64,000 nt of DNA from Bryopsis sp. KO-2023 (Eukaryota > Chlorophyta > Ulvophyceae > Bryopsidales > Bryopsidaceae). The position numbers and the translations under genes are program-made. The notes below the pieces were generated by a model. That model saw only the letters and a program-made list of their open reading frames with translations, had not been told where the DNA came from and made no database searches. The stretch covers positions 2,232,001 to 2,296,000 of the forward strand of contig BSYQ01000002.1 of NCBI GenBank assembly GCA_030272585.1, given 5' to 3'. Shown here one piece after another: positions 43,139-54,303 of the stretch (the stretch's first letter is position 1; each line of letters opens with the position of its first letter).

Positions 43139-45272
43139 GTCGTCGGTCATTTATGAGGTTTGAATGAGGCCACTATGTGTCTTTATGACACCCCTATAAT
43201 CCTTTTCATCGAAATGCCAACGGGGAGCCTTGGAGCCAAACTCCTATTCCATTTTAGCATACGCTCGATTTCTAACGGCTTAACTACAACTAGGCCGTAA
43301 AAAATGGAAGATGTGAGAGGGAGTAGGCGTTCCTTTGTCTTTGTCGAACTCATAAGAGCACACTCTTGAAGCAAAAAGCACTTATCTTTCCAAATGTCGT
43401 CGTGTGTTTGGACGATTGAGGAGATATGCGTCATGAGCGTTTGCAGTTATCCTACCGTAGCAGGCGCGTCACACCCTTTATCGCTTGCCTTCAACCGCTT
43501 TGTATACCATATAGTAAATAAAAAAGGCTGAAGGAGATTTAACGAGGACTCTAAAAGCTAAAACCGCTTGTATTTTGTTGAAAGGGACATTGGCAAAGAA
43601 TACATGATATCATAATCACCTCAAGGGATGGACTTTCCCTAAGGATCCTAACTACCCCATTCCGTGTGTTGTCGCACCGTCAACCTGCTTTATCTTTTCT
43701 CTAATGGAAGTGGCTACCAAAAGAAGTCATTTCTTCCGATGACAAGTCCTCATTGTTGCCATCAAATGTGTGTGAGTTAACCGCTAGAGGGTAGTTTCAT
43801 CTTTATTGTGGCCCACAAACGAGCTTGCACCATATTCTTACATCTCCAAATACAAAAATAAGCTGGCACCCACGAAACTTCATACAACGCAGCTGCTCGC
43901 AATCGCCCTCCTCGGGTCCGCGAGGGTAAAAAACGGTAGCGGTGGTCGGTACTGGCATTTTTTTCAGCGAAATATCGTAGTTCGAGCAGATAACAACGTC
44001 CACCAAGATAACAACAACGATGCGCAAGTGAAGGAAGCGCTTGTGTAAGCCGGTTTTTGTCGATTGCTAATGACGACCTTATAGGAAATCAACTTCAAAT
44101 ATCTTCGGAGATTGCTCTATTTGTGACTCAGATCTCTTCTATCGCGTATTTCCCTTGCCTGGTGGGCGTGTTTTGATGCGTGAACAGCAACCACAAGAAG
44201 TGTGCGTTTGTTCTCTTCGCCGTAACTATCCCATTCTAATATTGACCCTTGGCAAGTAGTGTCCACCAGACCTTGATCCAGATTGGCACTAATATAGAGC
44301 TCCAATGACGTAGCCATGATCTTTTGATTTCGGAATGTTATCTTTTCAAAACGATTGGTAAGTGTTCTCTTGTGACCGTAATCAGATTAGCGTCCCATGT
44401 GGGTTATTGCGCCACCGTAAATACAGATAGAGCTATACGATACCAATCACTCTAGCTCCATGAAGCTTCCCTCCAATACAGCACACAAAAGGCTCACGTT
44501 TGTACTCATATATGCTTCTGAATCTAAGAGTATCATCCCAAGTAGCGATACAATCCATTAATTGACGTTCGAGCAGGTGAACGAGCTTGTGTCTATGCTG
44601 CAAGAAAGACCCTCAGCCTAGTGTTTAGCCAGAACATTGAAGATTTGAAGAATCGAGTTTATGTGGCCCAAAGCCCACCTCATATCCACTTCTATATTCT
44701 GAAATCGTAAGTTTTCTCAATGTTGAGCATTATAAGAGGTACATGATATTACATTGACCCCACTCTTCTTTGGTAAGACATGTGACCCGAAGTCGATCCT
44801 TGGCAAAATTACTTTTTTTTAGCTAACCCAATCGTGGCAATATTGTGTATTCTTTTAAAACGTAAAACGACGGATGTCCTAGCGATTTATGAAATGGGTA
44901 GCCTAGAATAGAGGGGATATTTTCGAGTTGACTTAGTCTAGAGCATCACTCCCTACGGCTTTGTGGGGCCACTTAACGCTTTTGTAAAAAAGAAGTGGCT
45001 ATACGTAGCGCTATTAAGTCCTTTTGGATAACAATCGTTCCGACAAGTTAAAGAGTCTCGGGCCGAGTAATAGCACAGCCGCTATACTAAGACACGCAAC
45101 AATGTAGGTGCCCCCAAAAGTTCTTATTGTTCAACTTCGTGCCAAGGATGACACATCTTAATATTGTTGTGTGCATATGCAAGAGCACTCACACCAAAAA
45201 CGAAAGATTTTGGTTACTTGGAAAGATAAAAACCAGTCGATTTACGAAAAGGTGATGCTGAGAGCATTGGAC
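43139..45272. other. AT-rich region; holds one copy of a ~180-bp repeat
   Basis: About 44,680-44,860 is a diverged copy of 47,405-47,590. Shared blocks include CGAAGTCGATCCTTGGCAAA and TTACATTGACCC/TTACCTTGACCC. No gene is recognised. Confidence 0.5.
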
Positions 45273-45620
45273 CAGTCATGGGCTGCACAGGACAAACCCC
45301 TGTTCTGTGCGGTGCATAGAACAGGGTTCTGTACGAATCTGTGCAGCCTGTGCTGTTCTGTCTTGTGGAGCGCAATTCCACAGGCCAGAACAAGACAGAC
45401 TGTCTGTGCGCGGACCAGGGTCGGACCTGTGCGCACAGGCGCACAGACTGTACAAAACAGGACAAAACGTGCACAGAATCTGCACAGAATCTGCATAGAC
45501 ACGTGCACAGACACGGTTTGTCGTATGCTGTACAGTCTTTGCGCACAGGTCCGACCCTGTTCCGCGCACAGACGGTCTGTTCTGTTCTGTCCTGTGCACG
45601 GGGGTCTTAGCCCATCACTG
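45273..45620. mobile_element. hAT-type MITE, CTGTGCACAG-rich, copy 1
   Basis: It begins CAGTCATGGGCTG and ends with the complement of CAGTGATGGGCTAAGA. The flanks CATTGGAC and TGATGGAC share their last five bases, consistent with an eroded 8-bp duplication. The interior is almost wholly built from CTGTGCACAG-, CTGTTCTGTCCTG- and GCACAGACTG-like units and can fold on itself. It is homologous over its whole length to 59,147-59,522 in the opposite orientation. All open frames inside are by-products of the repeated composition. Confidence 0.85.
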
Positions 45621-48600
45621 TGATGGACTATATGCATTTTGGACTCACTTTTGGTAATGACCTAGAGCCAATCATAGGCACTTCGCAAAAGATAATTTCA
45701 AAATGATAAGAGAGAGATAATGATGTTGCAAAAGATATACAAATAAATTTGCTCCTAAATGACCCCTGTGGAATTGGTATATTACATCTTTCAATTTGGG
45801 ATGATACTATACTTATATCAAGACAAGTCGGCGATGACGTCCATTTTAGCTTTTGAATGTAGTAGAAACGATCCATTGCAAAGCAATGATGAGGGGTGGA
45901 ATCTTCCAAGAAAATTCTCCACTCCAATACCTTTTTGGAGTTATTTGAGTGACACGAAGGTAGACGGCCTTTCTTTGAGAGTAACAATGAACCAGGGACG
46001 TCGAAAGTTATCCTGTCCTTCTGGAACGTGGCCGCTTAAAGAGTTGGACGGGGTTGCTTCATCACTTGAGTAAGGATGCTTGGGAGCTGAGGAACAAGCT
46101 TGCTCGACTTTGGTCATTGACGTACTACTTGCAAGTAGTACGTTTATTGGGAAATAGGGATACAACGTATAGTGATCATCATTGAGACTCTCTTTTCTAG
46201 ATTTGTAATTACAGGTCTAGTATTCATTTATAAATGAATACTTAAGACTTTTGCTCATTTTGTTTGTAGCAGGATGGACGGCCTCAATCTCATGAATGTC
46301 TTCATGTACAAGGAGGAAACTACCGATATGTCTTAACATCATTCCAGGAAAAAAACGATTGTCGTGATATCGATACAACAACATTTGCATTTGGATGAAC
46401 CTTATGAATCGGCAAGTGGTAGCTACATCAATATGAGTGTTCAGTCTTGTCGGAAGCTACCATCGATGGGGGTAATCTACGAAACCGTGTGGACCGAATC
46501 AATTACCTACCTTTCCTGCACCTTGTTTGCTTGGTAAGCCATTCAGCACATCGATGTTAGGCTTTATAAACATGTTAAATGCATGTTAGTGAATGGATAG
46601 GAGGCGACTGAAAACGTATGTTGATACCTGAACATACTTGCATCAGAACAACGTCCGCGTAGCTTATGTACGTAATGTCTAGATAGTTCAACTAAGAAGT
46701 ATAGTGGCAACTTAGGATCTCCCACAAAACGAGTGGAGATCAAAAGCTGGCCATAACAATGAGTCTTCGACTTCAAGAGACACCAAAGGATAGCTTTAGA
46801 GTCCTATGTGAACGGATTTGAGCGGCGCACTCATGATAATCACGTTCGCAATCATCGGGTTCACCTGGATGCGAAGCGAAGACAACCTCAACTGCCTTTC
46901 GCGCCGACTTGCTGAAGTATAAATGATTGTTAACAGTCCTATGTATCTGGGATGTTATCGTTCATCCGTGAATGATAACATCCCTCATATATTTGAAGAG
47001 GTTGCCCCTATGCTTCATCTCTTCTCATGTGAAACTCAGGATCTTCATCCTCTTCTTGAAAAACCGCTTCAAAAGAAGCTAGAGAGACCCTTCTCAATTA
47101 TGATACTATAAAGAGATTCTTGGAGTAAATAGATAATTCGTTGATGTTGGGAAACTTAGGTAAGAAACAGCACTTGTATTCAACTAACCTGGCTGTTACA
47201 ATACCACCTACTCAGCCAGCATGCATTTTCATTGATCAAGCAATGCCTTTTACAACGAAAGTCACGTACTGGCTTTGGTGTTGCCTTAAAGCAAAATGTA
47301 CGTCTTAGCGACGAGTTCATGAAAAAATATATATTTATAAGGAGAGCAAAAAACATATCCGTGTCGTTCACGAAAGATATGGCCCTAAACCCCGTCTCAT
47401 ATTGACTTCTATAGTCTTCAAGCATAAAGTTTTCCAAGTCTTAAGCATTGTATGAGATATATGATATTACCTTGACCCTATTCTTCCTTGGTAAGATATG
47501 TGACTCGAAGTCGATCCTTGGCAAAATTACTTTCTTTTGAGCTAATCCAATCGTGTGGTAAAACTGTGTATCTTTTTATAACGTAGCGGCATGTTTTAAC
47601 ATGAGTCCGGAAGAACAAAACGATTGTCTCGATATCGATTCAAAAGCATTTGCAAGTAAACCCATAGGACCTTGGATAAACCTTGTGAATCGGCAAGTAG
47701 TAGCTAAATCAATATGAGGATTCGACCTCATGTTCGACCCGATATCAATTCCCTTGAGTATGTCTTCCACGATGGGGAAACTAGAGGTTTCCTAATTCTC
47801 TTGAGGTGGTTCTTGTTGTAGCCTAACACAGCGAACCATTCGTTCCTCATTACCTTTTCATTACTTGTATGCACTTTTGATGAGAGTGGGATTAAAAAAG
47901 AAACGACGTGTAGTGAAGAAATGGAGTGAATATCACAAAGTGTCCGGATGCTACCTTAACAAAGTATTAAAGTATTTGTTTTATCAATTTAAAGGTCATC
48001 CCTAGCTTTGTTGCCTTCGCTCAGTAATTTTAATGATACAATTATCTTTGGTCATTTTAGTTCCATACTTTAACGGACATCCACTTTTCTCAAAGCAAAA
48101 CTGAAAACGATAATTAATTGGGTACAAACGTTCCCAATAGAAGATGATTGGTTTTATCGATTAGATGCTCCACCTCATCCTCATTTAAGTGCACCATAGA
48201 TGGACGGTTTTGATACGTTCAATTAAAGGAAGCCTTTTTCCGACATTATGTCGAGGAACGCTCTTTTCAAGTCTCCACAAAAAGTAGGGCGGCACGTTAT
48301 GTGTATCGAGTCGAATCATGAAAAACCCTATATTGTTTATAGGTCAGATGTATATATAAATATCTGTCCTTTTTTTTTGAGGTTTGCATAAGTGCAGGAC
48401 CTAAAACAGCGAGGCTAAAACTAGTGCGATTGGGCATGTTGAAGAATCCATTCCTAACATCTATTATGGTAAAATATGTCCAAGTGGAGGTAATATTATT
48501 AAATCTGAACACTCTGCGTGGGTAGAAGAATGATTACTCATGGTTAAACACACCAATCCATCCGTCGGCAATCCATGGTGATCCGTGGCTTTTACGAGAA

Positions 48601-49641
48601 CAAGGGTATGAATAGTGCTTGGGTGATGAAACCTTCTTTTCTTGAGCGCACATGCGTTCTAAGCGACTTTTCCAATTCAATTACTTTTATTCCTCGAGTG
48701 CGTAAAGCTATTTCTCATCCTACCACTTTTCTTACACAAATCATGATGATCGGGTGGCCTCGATCCTTGAGCTAGATCTTGAACATCCTCTTCTCCGACC
48801 GGAACTTGAACGAGCTCTTGTTGTAATACAAGGCTGATTTCGGGTGGCCATGATCCTACTTCTTGATCTTGAATCGGCTCTTCTTCTTGATCTACGTTAC
48901 CTTATGTTAAAGAAAAAAAAGATACCGTGCGTTACGGTCAAGCAAAAACAAAAGAAAGGGTTGATATAACTTTTCCTCTCGTTAACCTTACTCTCCTCTT
49001 TTTTCCCTTTGATAATATTCTTCTTCTCTAGTTTCTGCTAACCTTCGGTAGTTAAACGTCAAGCTAGGCGACCAATGGGGTAGAAGGCTTTCTTTTAATT
49101 CTCGGAAAATTTTCGCCTGGTCGGATCGTCAGACATTCTTTCTTCAAAAACGGTAACGGTATTGGAAAAAAGATTCAACGGCAACAAGAGAGATACGAGA
49201 GGTTTAAAACTATAGCACCTATTAAGTACTCCACCCCATCGTAGTGGGGTTCTTCTCAACGTTGAAGATGGATAAATGGGCACCGAAATGATCGCCAATT
49301 TGCAATCATCATATGGATCAATCTCTTTTTGTACTTTTCCAAACAAATCAAGCTTAAGTTATTATTCCACACACCGTTGCTACATCTAAGCCACCCTCCA
49401 CTATAACATCTTTCGCCTCGAGGTTGTTGAGAGCTCCATTAATTGATTTGAGACTAGGCAACTAATAAGAAACTTGTTTGGTTCCTATTTATGCAGCGAG
49501 CCGTCTTTCGAGCATCACCTCCTCAAAAACTTTAAAGTACAAAGTGATTCTATCAACAATTCATGAAGTTTCCCACGATGATCTAGAAATCAAGAGCAAA
49601 CAAAAGCTAAATAACCGCCAGCTACAAGCCAAGGCGAGAAG
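45621..49641. other. AT-rich region with diverged direct repeats of a lost coding element
   Basis: Blocks at about 46,340-46,480 and 47,610-47,745 are related: GAATCGGCAAGTRGTAGCTA and GATTGTCNNGATATCGAT occur in both. On the minus strand both translate to a similar peptide, HIDLATTCRFTRFIQ versus HIDVATTCRFIRFIQ, so a coding repeat is implied. No family is recognised. Confidence 0.5.
47180..47770 (-). pseudogene. Repeat-borne ORF remnants of an unknown element
   Basis: Frames 47770-47576 (NPHIDLATTCRFTRFIQGP) and 47437-47180 (MENFMLEDYRSQYETGFRAI) are on the same strand and separated by non-coding DNA. Both have diverged partners 1.3-2.7 kb to the left. Amino-acid similarity is retained despite base changes, so the source was a protein-coding repeat. 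No motif allows classification. Confidence 0.35.
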
Positions 49642-49787
49642 TGATACGGGATAAAGCGAGCACAGCCCCCAAAGGGGACAGGCCGGTCTCTATTTCGGCC
49701 CGAGGGGGGACGAAATGATACACGATACGGGACGTTGGTGGACCCGCCCGCTCCCTTTGCGGGCTGAGCTCGCTTTATCCCGTATCA
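49642..49787. mobile_element. Small MITE, 146 bp, with perfect inverted ends
   Basis: The ends TGATACGGGATAAAGCGAGC and its exact complement enclose a GC-rich centre that also pairs (CCCCCAAAGGGG and GGCCGGTC...). Immediate flanks are AGAAG on both sides (49637-49641 and 49788-49792), an apparent 5-bp target duplication. The element also contains an internal partial copy of its tip (GATACGGGACG). No coding capacity. Confidence 0.8.
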
Positions 49788-50073
49788 AGAAGCCTTGAGC
49801 ACTTGATAGGAAATGCGTCAATGCACACTGCCTTTCACACTTTTTTCAAGTGACACTTGCTCCACACTTGAGGACTCTTTAGACTAGTCAATTGAATATC
49901 GTATCTTTTCTGATTTTCAAGAAAGCTAGTCAAATTCCATAAGAATGTCGAATGTACTCTGCTTGTCGTCACAACTATGGTATTCAAAGTCTTGTCCATC
50001 CGCCAAACTATCACTATTCGTAACACCTCAATAAAAAAGTGAAGACAGTTCGGTCTCGACAAGTGGGAGCATG

Positions 50074-50302
50074 TCTAGAACAGGTCACACAATTAAGCAC
50101 ATATTAGCCAGGAGTGAGATGATTAATTAAAGAACAAAGTAATAATATTATATATATCTTTAATGTGTGATTAACGGGAGCCAAGCTCACCAGCCCCCAA
50201 CTAGAGGTAGGTGATCAGCTGTGGGATTCAAACCCAGGTTAGCTAAGTCCGAGTCGTAAGCGCTCATTACTAGCGGACCACATCATATGGACGCTTAAAC
50301 AA
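50074..50302 (-). mobile_element. tRNA-derived SINE-like element, copy 1
   Basis: The minus strand reads TTAAGCGTCCATATG, then a tRNA-like head with B box GGGTTTGAATCCCAC, then GTGAGCTTGGCTCNCGTTAA, TAATATTATTACTTTGTTCT and an end near TGTTCTAGA. The same blocks in the same order are found at 53,747-54,076 (+), so the unit is dispersed and its ends can be inferred. A second arm starting GTTAATCACACAT is shared by both. Confidence 0.75.
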
Positions 50303-50889
50303 GAGCCGTTACCTTTAAGTACCTAGTTCAAAGAGAGTGTACAGGTCCACCTCTTGACCGTTCGAGTGTAAGAGTTGATTCACCTTTCATTTTGAGGATC
50401 ATCATCAGCTCACGAGATTTAAAAAAAAAAAAAAAAAAACAGAAAAATGTTTACTTCTCTAGCTTGGTCAGCTTGGTTAGTTTAAACCGCATCTGCTTGG
50501 CCACCATCATCTGAACCGCCAATTGATTGTCCGCTATGAACCTTAATGAAAACTAGACTTACACAATTTCAGGCCCCTGTTTGTGGCTGTTCGGGCTCGC
50601 CAAGTGTTTGTGGTGGTGGCTCGAACAGGTTTGTTATTAACACGGGGTAAAGCCAACAACCACATGGAATTGCGATCGGTGTGGTGAGAGGCCAACCGTA
50701 AAGAGCACCGGCAATCTTGGTGCCCATGCTCCGATGCAAAGCATTCACGATTCGATTCACGTTCCCATTTGTTTGGCTTCTGTTTCTGCCGAAGCCTGTG
50801 AGGGTCAACGGCTTTGTGTGCCGCCCGATATTTGATGCTCTAGTGCTCACACAAACTCCTTGCACATTGAGAAAAGCGTTTGTACATAC
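50303..50889. other. Flank with poly-A tract and an unassigned ORF end
   Basis: A20-type run at about 50,421-50,441. On the minus strand an open frame ends at 50569 (see next entry). Confidence 0.4.
50569..50889 (-). CDS. Unrecognised ORF interrupted by the hAT element
   Basis: The minus-strand frame reads NAFLNVQGVCVSTRASNIGR and continues through TLTGFGRNRSQTNGN and YGWPLTTPIAIPCG to a stop at 50569. Its first in-genome codons fall inside the transposon tip; across the target duplication the pre-insertion sequence would give a Met just upstream. Sequence complexity is higher than in the surrounding AT-rich DNA. No family is recognised. Confidence 0.3.
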   Translation of the reverse strand, partial: VCTNAFLNVQGVCVSTRASNIGRHTKPLTLTGFGRNRSQTNGNVNRIVNALHRSMGTKIAGALYGWPLTTPIAIPCGCWLYPVLITNLFEPPPQTLGEPEQPQTGA

Positions 50890-52425
50890 CAGAGTTGCGC
50901 CGAAGTCGAAAAATTGACAACGGCAACAGAACGGCAACGGCAATTAACGGCCGTTAATTGCCGTGAAAACCGTTGCCGTTCCGTTGTTGCACAACGGTTT
51001 AACGGCCGTTAACGGCGTTGTAACGGCCACCGTTAACGGCGTTTTTTGCGTACTCACAACTCTTTCTGCAAGTATTACTAATGTATAATCCACCCCGTCC
51101 CTTTCGTTCCCTGCTCGTTTCGCGAGTGAGGAAGGAAGTAAACTCGTTTAGAAATAAAACCAACCGAATCCATATGTTCTCCCGAGCACATCGCACTCTG
51201 TCGCGTGCGAAACGAGCAAGAAACGAGGGAGATACCCCGGTTTCTGTATTTTCCACAGAAACATGGACATGCGACGTGCTCGGAAATAGTTTTTCTTGTG
51301 TCTTAGATGCCTTTTCCAGGTCGAAAACCAATTTTCCCTAAAAATTTTCAGCAAAAACGGCGGGTGGTGTGGGTGAAGATCTACATCAGATCTATTTTTA
51401 ACTTGATAAGAACTTCCGTCGTTGTGCCGCCTTTCACTGCCGCTAAAGTTGCGCAAAAAGCGGAACTTCCACGGGTCTTTTCACGAAGAATAGGGCGAGA
51501 CAGAGCAGGTTCCGCCCAGAGCCGGGCAGCAACCCGTTTGTACCGTACCGTACCGTACCGAAGGGGGTCGGTACAATAACGACCTTGGTCGGTACAATAC
51601 CGACCTGGGTCGGTATAAATACCGACCGATTTAGAAAAACACTCATAACTTCTTTCATACTTAGTCAAATTGCGTTTTTGAGGTATCCAATCGCAAGAGA
51701 AAGACATTTCCTATCTATTGCAATTTGTTTGGGATCCATTGAAGGTGTATGTGGGAAGTTATGAGCATTTAAAGTTCCAAGTTGAAAACCTGCCGTGGTC
51801 GGTATTCTACCGACTTGGGAGTTATTACATCCTAGTGTAAATGGATGTAATACCTTAAATCACCTTAGGGTGTAAGGTCATTTAAGGTGATTTAAACTCC
51901 TCGGTAAAATGTCGGTATTGACCCAGTTTTAGCAGGGTCGGTACGGTACGGCCCGGCTCTGGTTCCGCCTTTTCCAAATGCTATTTTCAGAATTAGAACC
52001 AACTAAAATAAAAAATTTAAGGAGGTATTGGGTATTCCCATGTTTCTGTGGAAAATACAGAAACTGGAATATCTCCCTCGTTTCTTGCTCGTTTCGCACG
52101 CGACAAAGTGCGACGTGCTCGAAAAGTTCACTTCTTTCGTTTGGCTTCATCCCCATACGATTTCATTCCTTTCCTTGCCCGCGAAACGAGCGAGGCATGA
52201 ACGGGACGGGGTGGATTATTCGTTCCAGTACTCTTAATTTAGTAACATTGACCATTGTAATCGATGGCAACGGCAGATGCCGTTAATAACGGCTGTGTGA
52301 TCGTTAACGGTCAATTAACGGGTTTTAACAGGTTTGTAAAACGCTAGCGACAACGGAACGGCAACAGCCCGTTACCGTTAACGGCGCCGTTATTAACGGA
52401 GCCGTTGCAACGGCGCACAACTTTG
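50890..52425. mobile_element. hAT-type foldback element (outer), carrying a nested insertion
   Basis: The tips are CAGAGTTGCGCCG (left) and the complement of CAAAGTTGTGCGCCG (right). Both flanks are exactly GTACATAC (50882-50889 and 52426-52433), a perfect 8-bp duplication typical of hAT transposons. Subterminal zones are dense in TTAACGGC/CAACGGCAAC-type repeats on both sides. Further in, about 51,075-51,270 and 52,045-52,230 are long inverted copies (sharing GTTTCTGTATTTTCCACAGA and CTCGTTTCTTGCTCGTTTCG, for example). No transposase frame was found. About 445 bp in the middle belong to a second insertion (51,517-51,961). Confidence 0.9.
51517..51961. mobile_element. hAT-type MITE nested inside the 50.9-52.4 kb element
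   Basis: It begins CAGAGCCGGGCAGCAACCCG and ends with the complement of CAGAGCCGGGCCGTACCG. It is flanked on both sides by GTTCCGCC (51509-51516 and 51962-51969), a perfect 8-bp duplication. Subterminal GTCGGTACAATACCGACC-type repeats fill both ends, and inner hairpins lie at about 51,827-51,900 (TTACATCC...GGATGTAA, TTAAATCACC...GGTGATTTAA). The tips match the element at 42,196-43,138. It has no coding capacity. Confidence 0.92.
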
Positions 52426-52433
52426 GTACATAC

Positions 52434-53746
52434 CATATCTCAAGCTGCATTAATGGGGGCACTGGGAATGCAGCAAGCGAGGTGTTCCGGACATTCGACA
52501 GAGCTTCGTAATGACCGGGTGCTGCCTTGACCCTCAACTCTTATGATCGAACAATGTTTGATCCTTCATTCGCTTTCGTTTCCCCTCTAGACCTTTCATT
52601 TTTGCTTATTTTTCTGTAACTACCTTGGTAGATAGTGTGGTTCGAGATGCGATTCAGTTTTTTCTCGAGATATCGAGGCTCTATTGCAACCAACCTTCTC
52701 GAACCACTTAATGTTCGTTTATCAATCGTCCTAATGCGCTCAAGTGTAGAAAAAATTTGACATCATGAAATATTGAATAATAGGCCATAACTTGAAACTT
52801 GTTATTTCATTGACGCTATCGTGACTATGATCTACAAGCTAGGTCGTACAAAAGATGCGGCCTTGCTTAAACTTATGAAACACTGCATGATGAAACAATG
52901 TTAGGATCTCAATTCTCAAAGGGGAGAACACAAAAAGTCAAGAAAGTGAGGATGGGTGGTGGTGGAGAGTCTGAAAAAACCTCGTCTCGATACGGAGGCA
53001 TTCGATTGTTCAATGGGGTAGATTTACAATCTTGTAACGAAGTCAGTTAGCACGACAAACTGAGACCTGTTCGCGGAGTCGAACCACGTTTGTCCTTAAG
53101 ACAGGTGATTTTGGACGATACCAAGGGGTTTGTTGGACGAATCGGGCTTTGTTTTTGTATTCTCGCCCAAATTTTTGACATCCTGCTCACGACGACAAAG
53201 GAACAATCCACTTGTTCGTGGAGTCGACACCATTGTTTTTATCGTGAAAATAAATACAAAAGGAGGCAAAAGGTATAGCTGGGGGATGGTCCCTCCTCAA
53301 GACTACAAAAGACATATCTTCTTATCTTGCAGATAATATTTCATTGAGCAAACTTACAATGTGGCCCATTACCCCACCTCACCACCTCGGTTTTCGCATT
53401 GTTCTTGGATCAACTCGATAGTCTTTTACGTTAAGTCAAGGTTAATGCGGGGTCAAGAATCTTTACCCCATCAACCCAATTGGTCCCTTACTTCGGAATC
53501 CTTCGGATTTTTTTGCTTTCGCTACAGTCGTTGCTCTTCGAAGGAAAAGAGCATCAGTAATAGTGGGTTCGAATCATGCTATGGGTTGACCGACTTTCAT
53601 TCTCTCTCTTTTTAATTCCCTGCTAGACCTTGTGCGATCACAGGTAGTGGTCCACTGCACAAACAGATTGTATGATACAGTTTTTCATTACTAAAACCTA
53701 GTTTTAGTAATGCAAAAAAACGGGTAATTTATACTAACGACCCCCA
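52434..53746. other. AT-rich region without recognisable genes
   Basis: A 27-bp palindrome (CATTACTAAAAC-CTA-GTTTTAGTAATG) lies at about 53,684-53,710. Open frames are short and unassignable. Confidence 0.45.
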
Positions 53747-54076
53747 CTTGAGCGTCCATATGGTGTGGACTGCGCTTTCATTGTCGATCGTTGTATCTTT
53801 GAAATAGGTGGTCGGCGGCGGCGGCCTCTCATAAAAAATTAATGATTGATCGATTGATTGAATGAATTAGCGCTTTCGACTAGGACTTAGCCAACCCGGG
53901 TTTGAATCCCACAGGTAACCACCTGCCTCTAGTCGGCAGCTAGTGAGCTTGGCTCACGTTAATCACACATACGTATAATATTATTACTTTGTTCTTTAAT
54001 TAATCAAGTCACTTCCGAACTGATTGATACCCTACTACCACTATAATATGTGCTTAATGACGTGATTTGTTCTAGA
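53747..54076 (+). mobile_element. tRNA-derived SINE-like element, copy 2
   Basis: It has the same unit as 50,074-50,302 on the other strand: GAGCGTCCATATG, the B box GGGTTTGAATCCCACAG, GTGAGCTTGGCTCACGTTAA, TAATATTATTACTTTGTTCT and an end at TGTTCTAGA. Relative to copy 1 it carries an extra ~85 bp between the 5' block and the tRNA-like head (GGCGGCGGCGGC and a GATTGATCGATTGATTGAA patch) and an extra ~25 bp near the 3' end. Confidence 0.75.
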
Positions 54077-54303
54077 TAGGCGGCCTCCTATCCAAACCGA
54101 CTTGGCGCCGGTCCAAAACAGGGGAACAACCTTGTCAAGATCAGGGTCGATCCGGTTTTCGATAGGTCACATCGCTTGTCTAATCAAGGCGAAATGTGGT
54201 GTGACCTCTCTGAAACCGGAAAATCGGTCAGAAACTAGTCCAGCTTTCCGCATATTTTTGTGGTTGATTGGACCGGACTCGATAGGATTGAACCGGTCGT
54301 GAC

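Noticed and set aside
45200-45640. Several 90-150 codon frames rich in Cys, Arg and Thr
   Set aside because: They are all translations of the CTGTGCACAG repeat units of a MITE; open frames on both strands come from the repeat composition.
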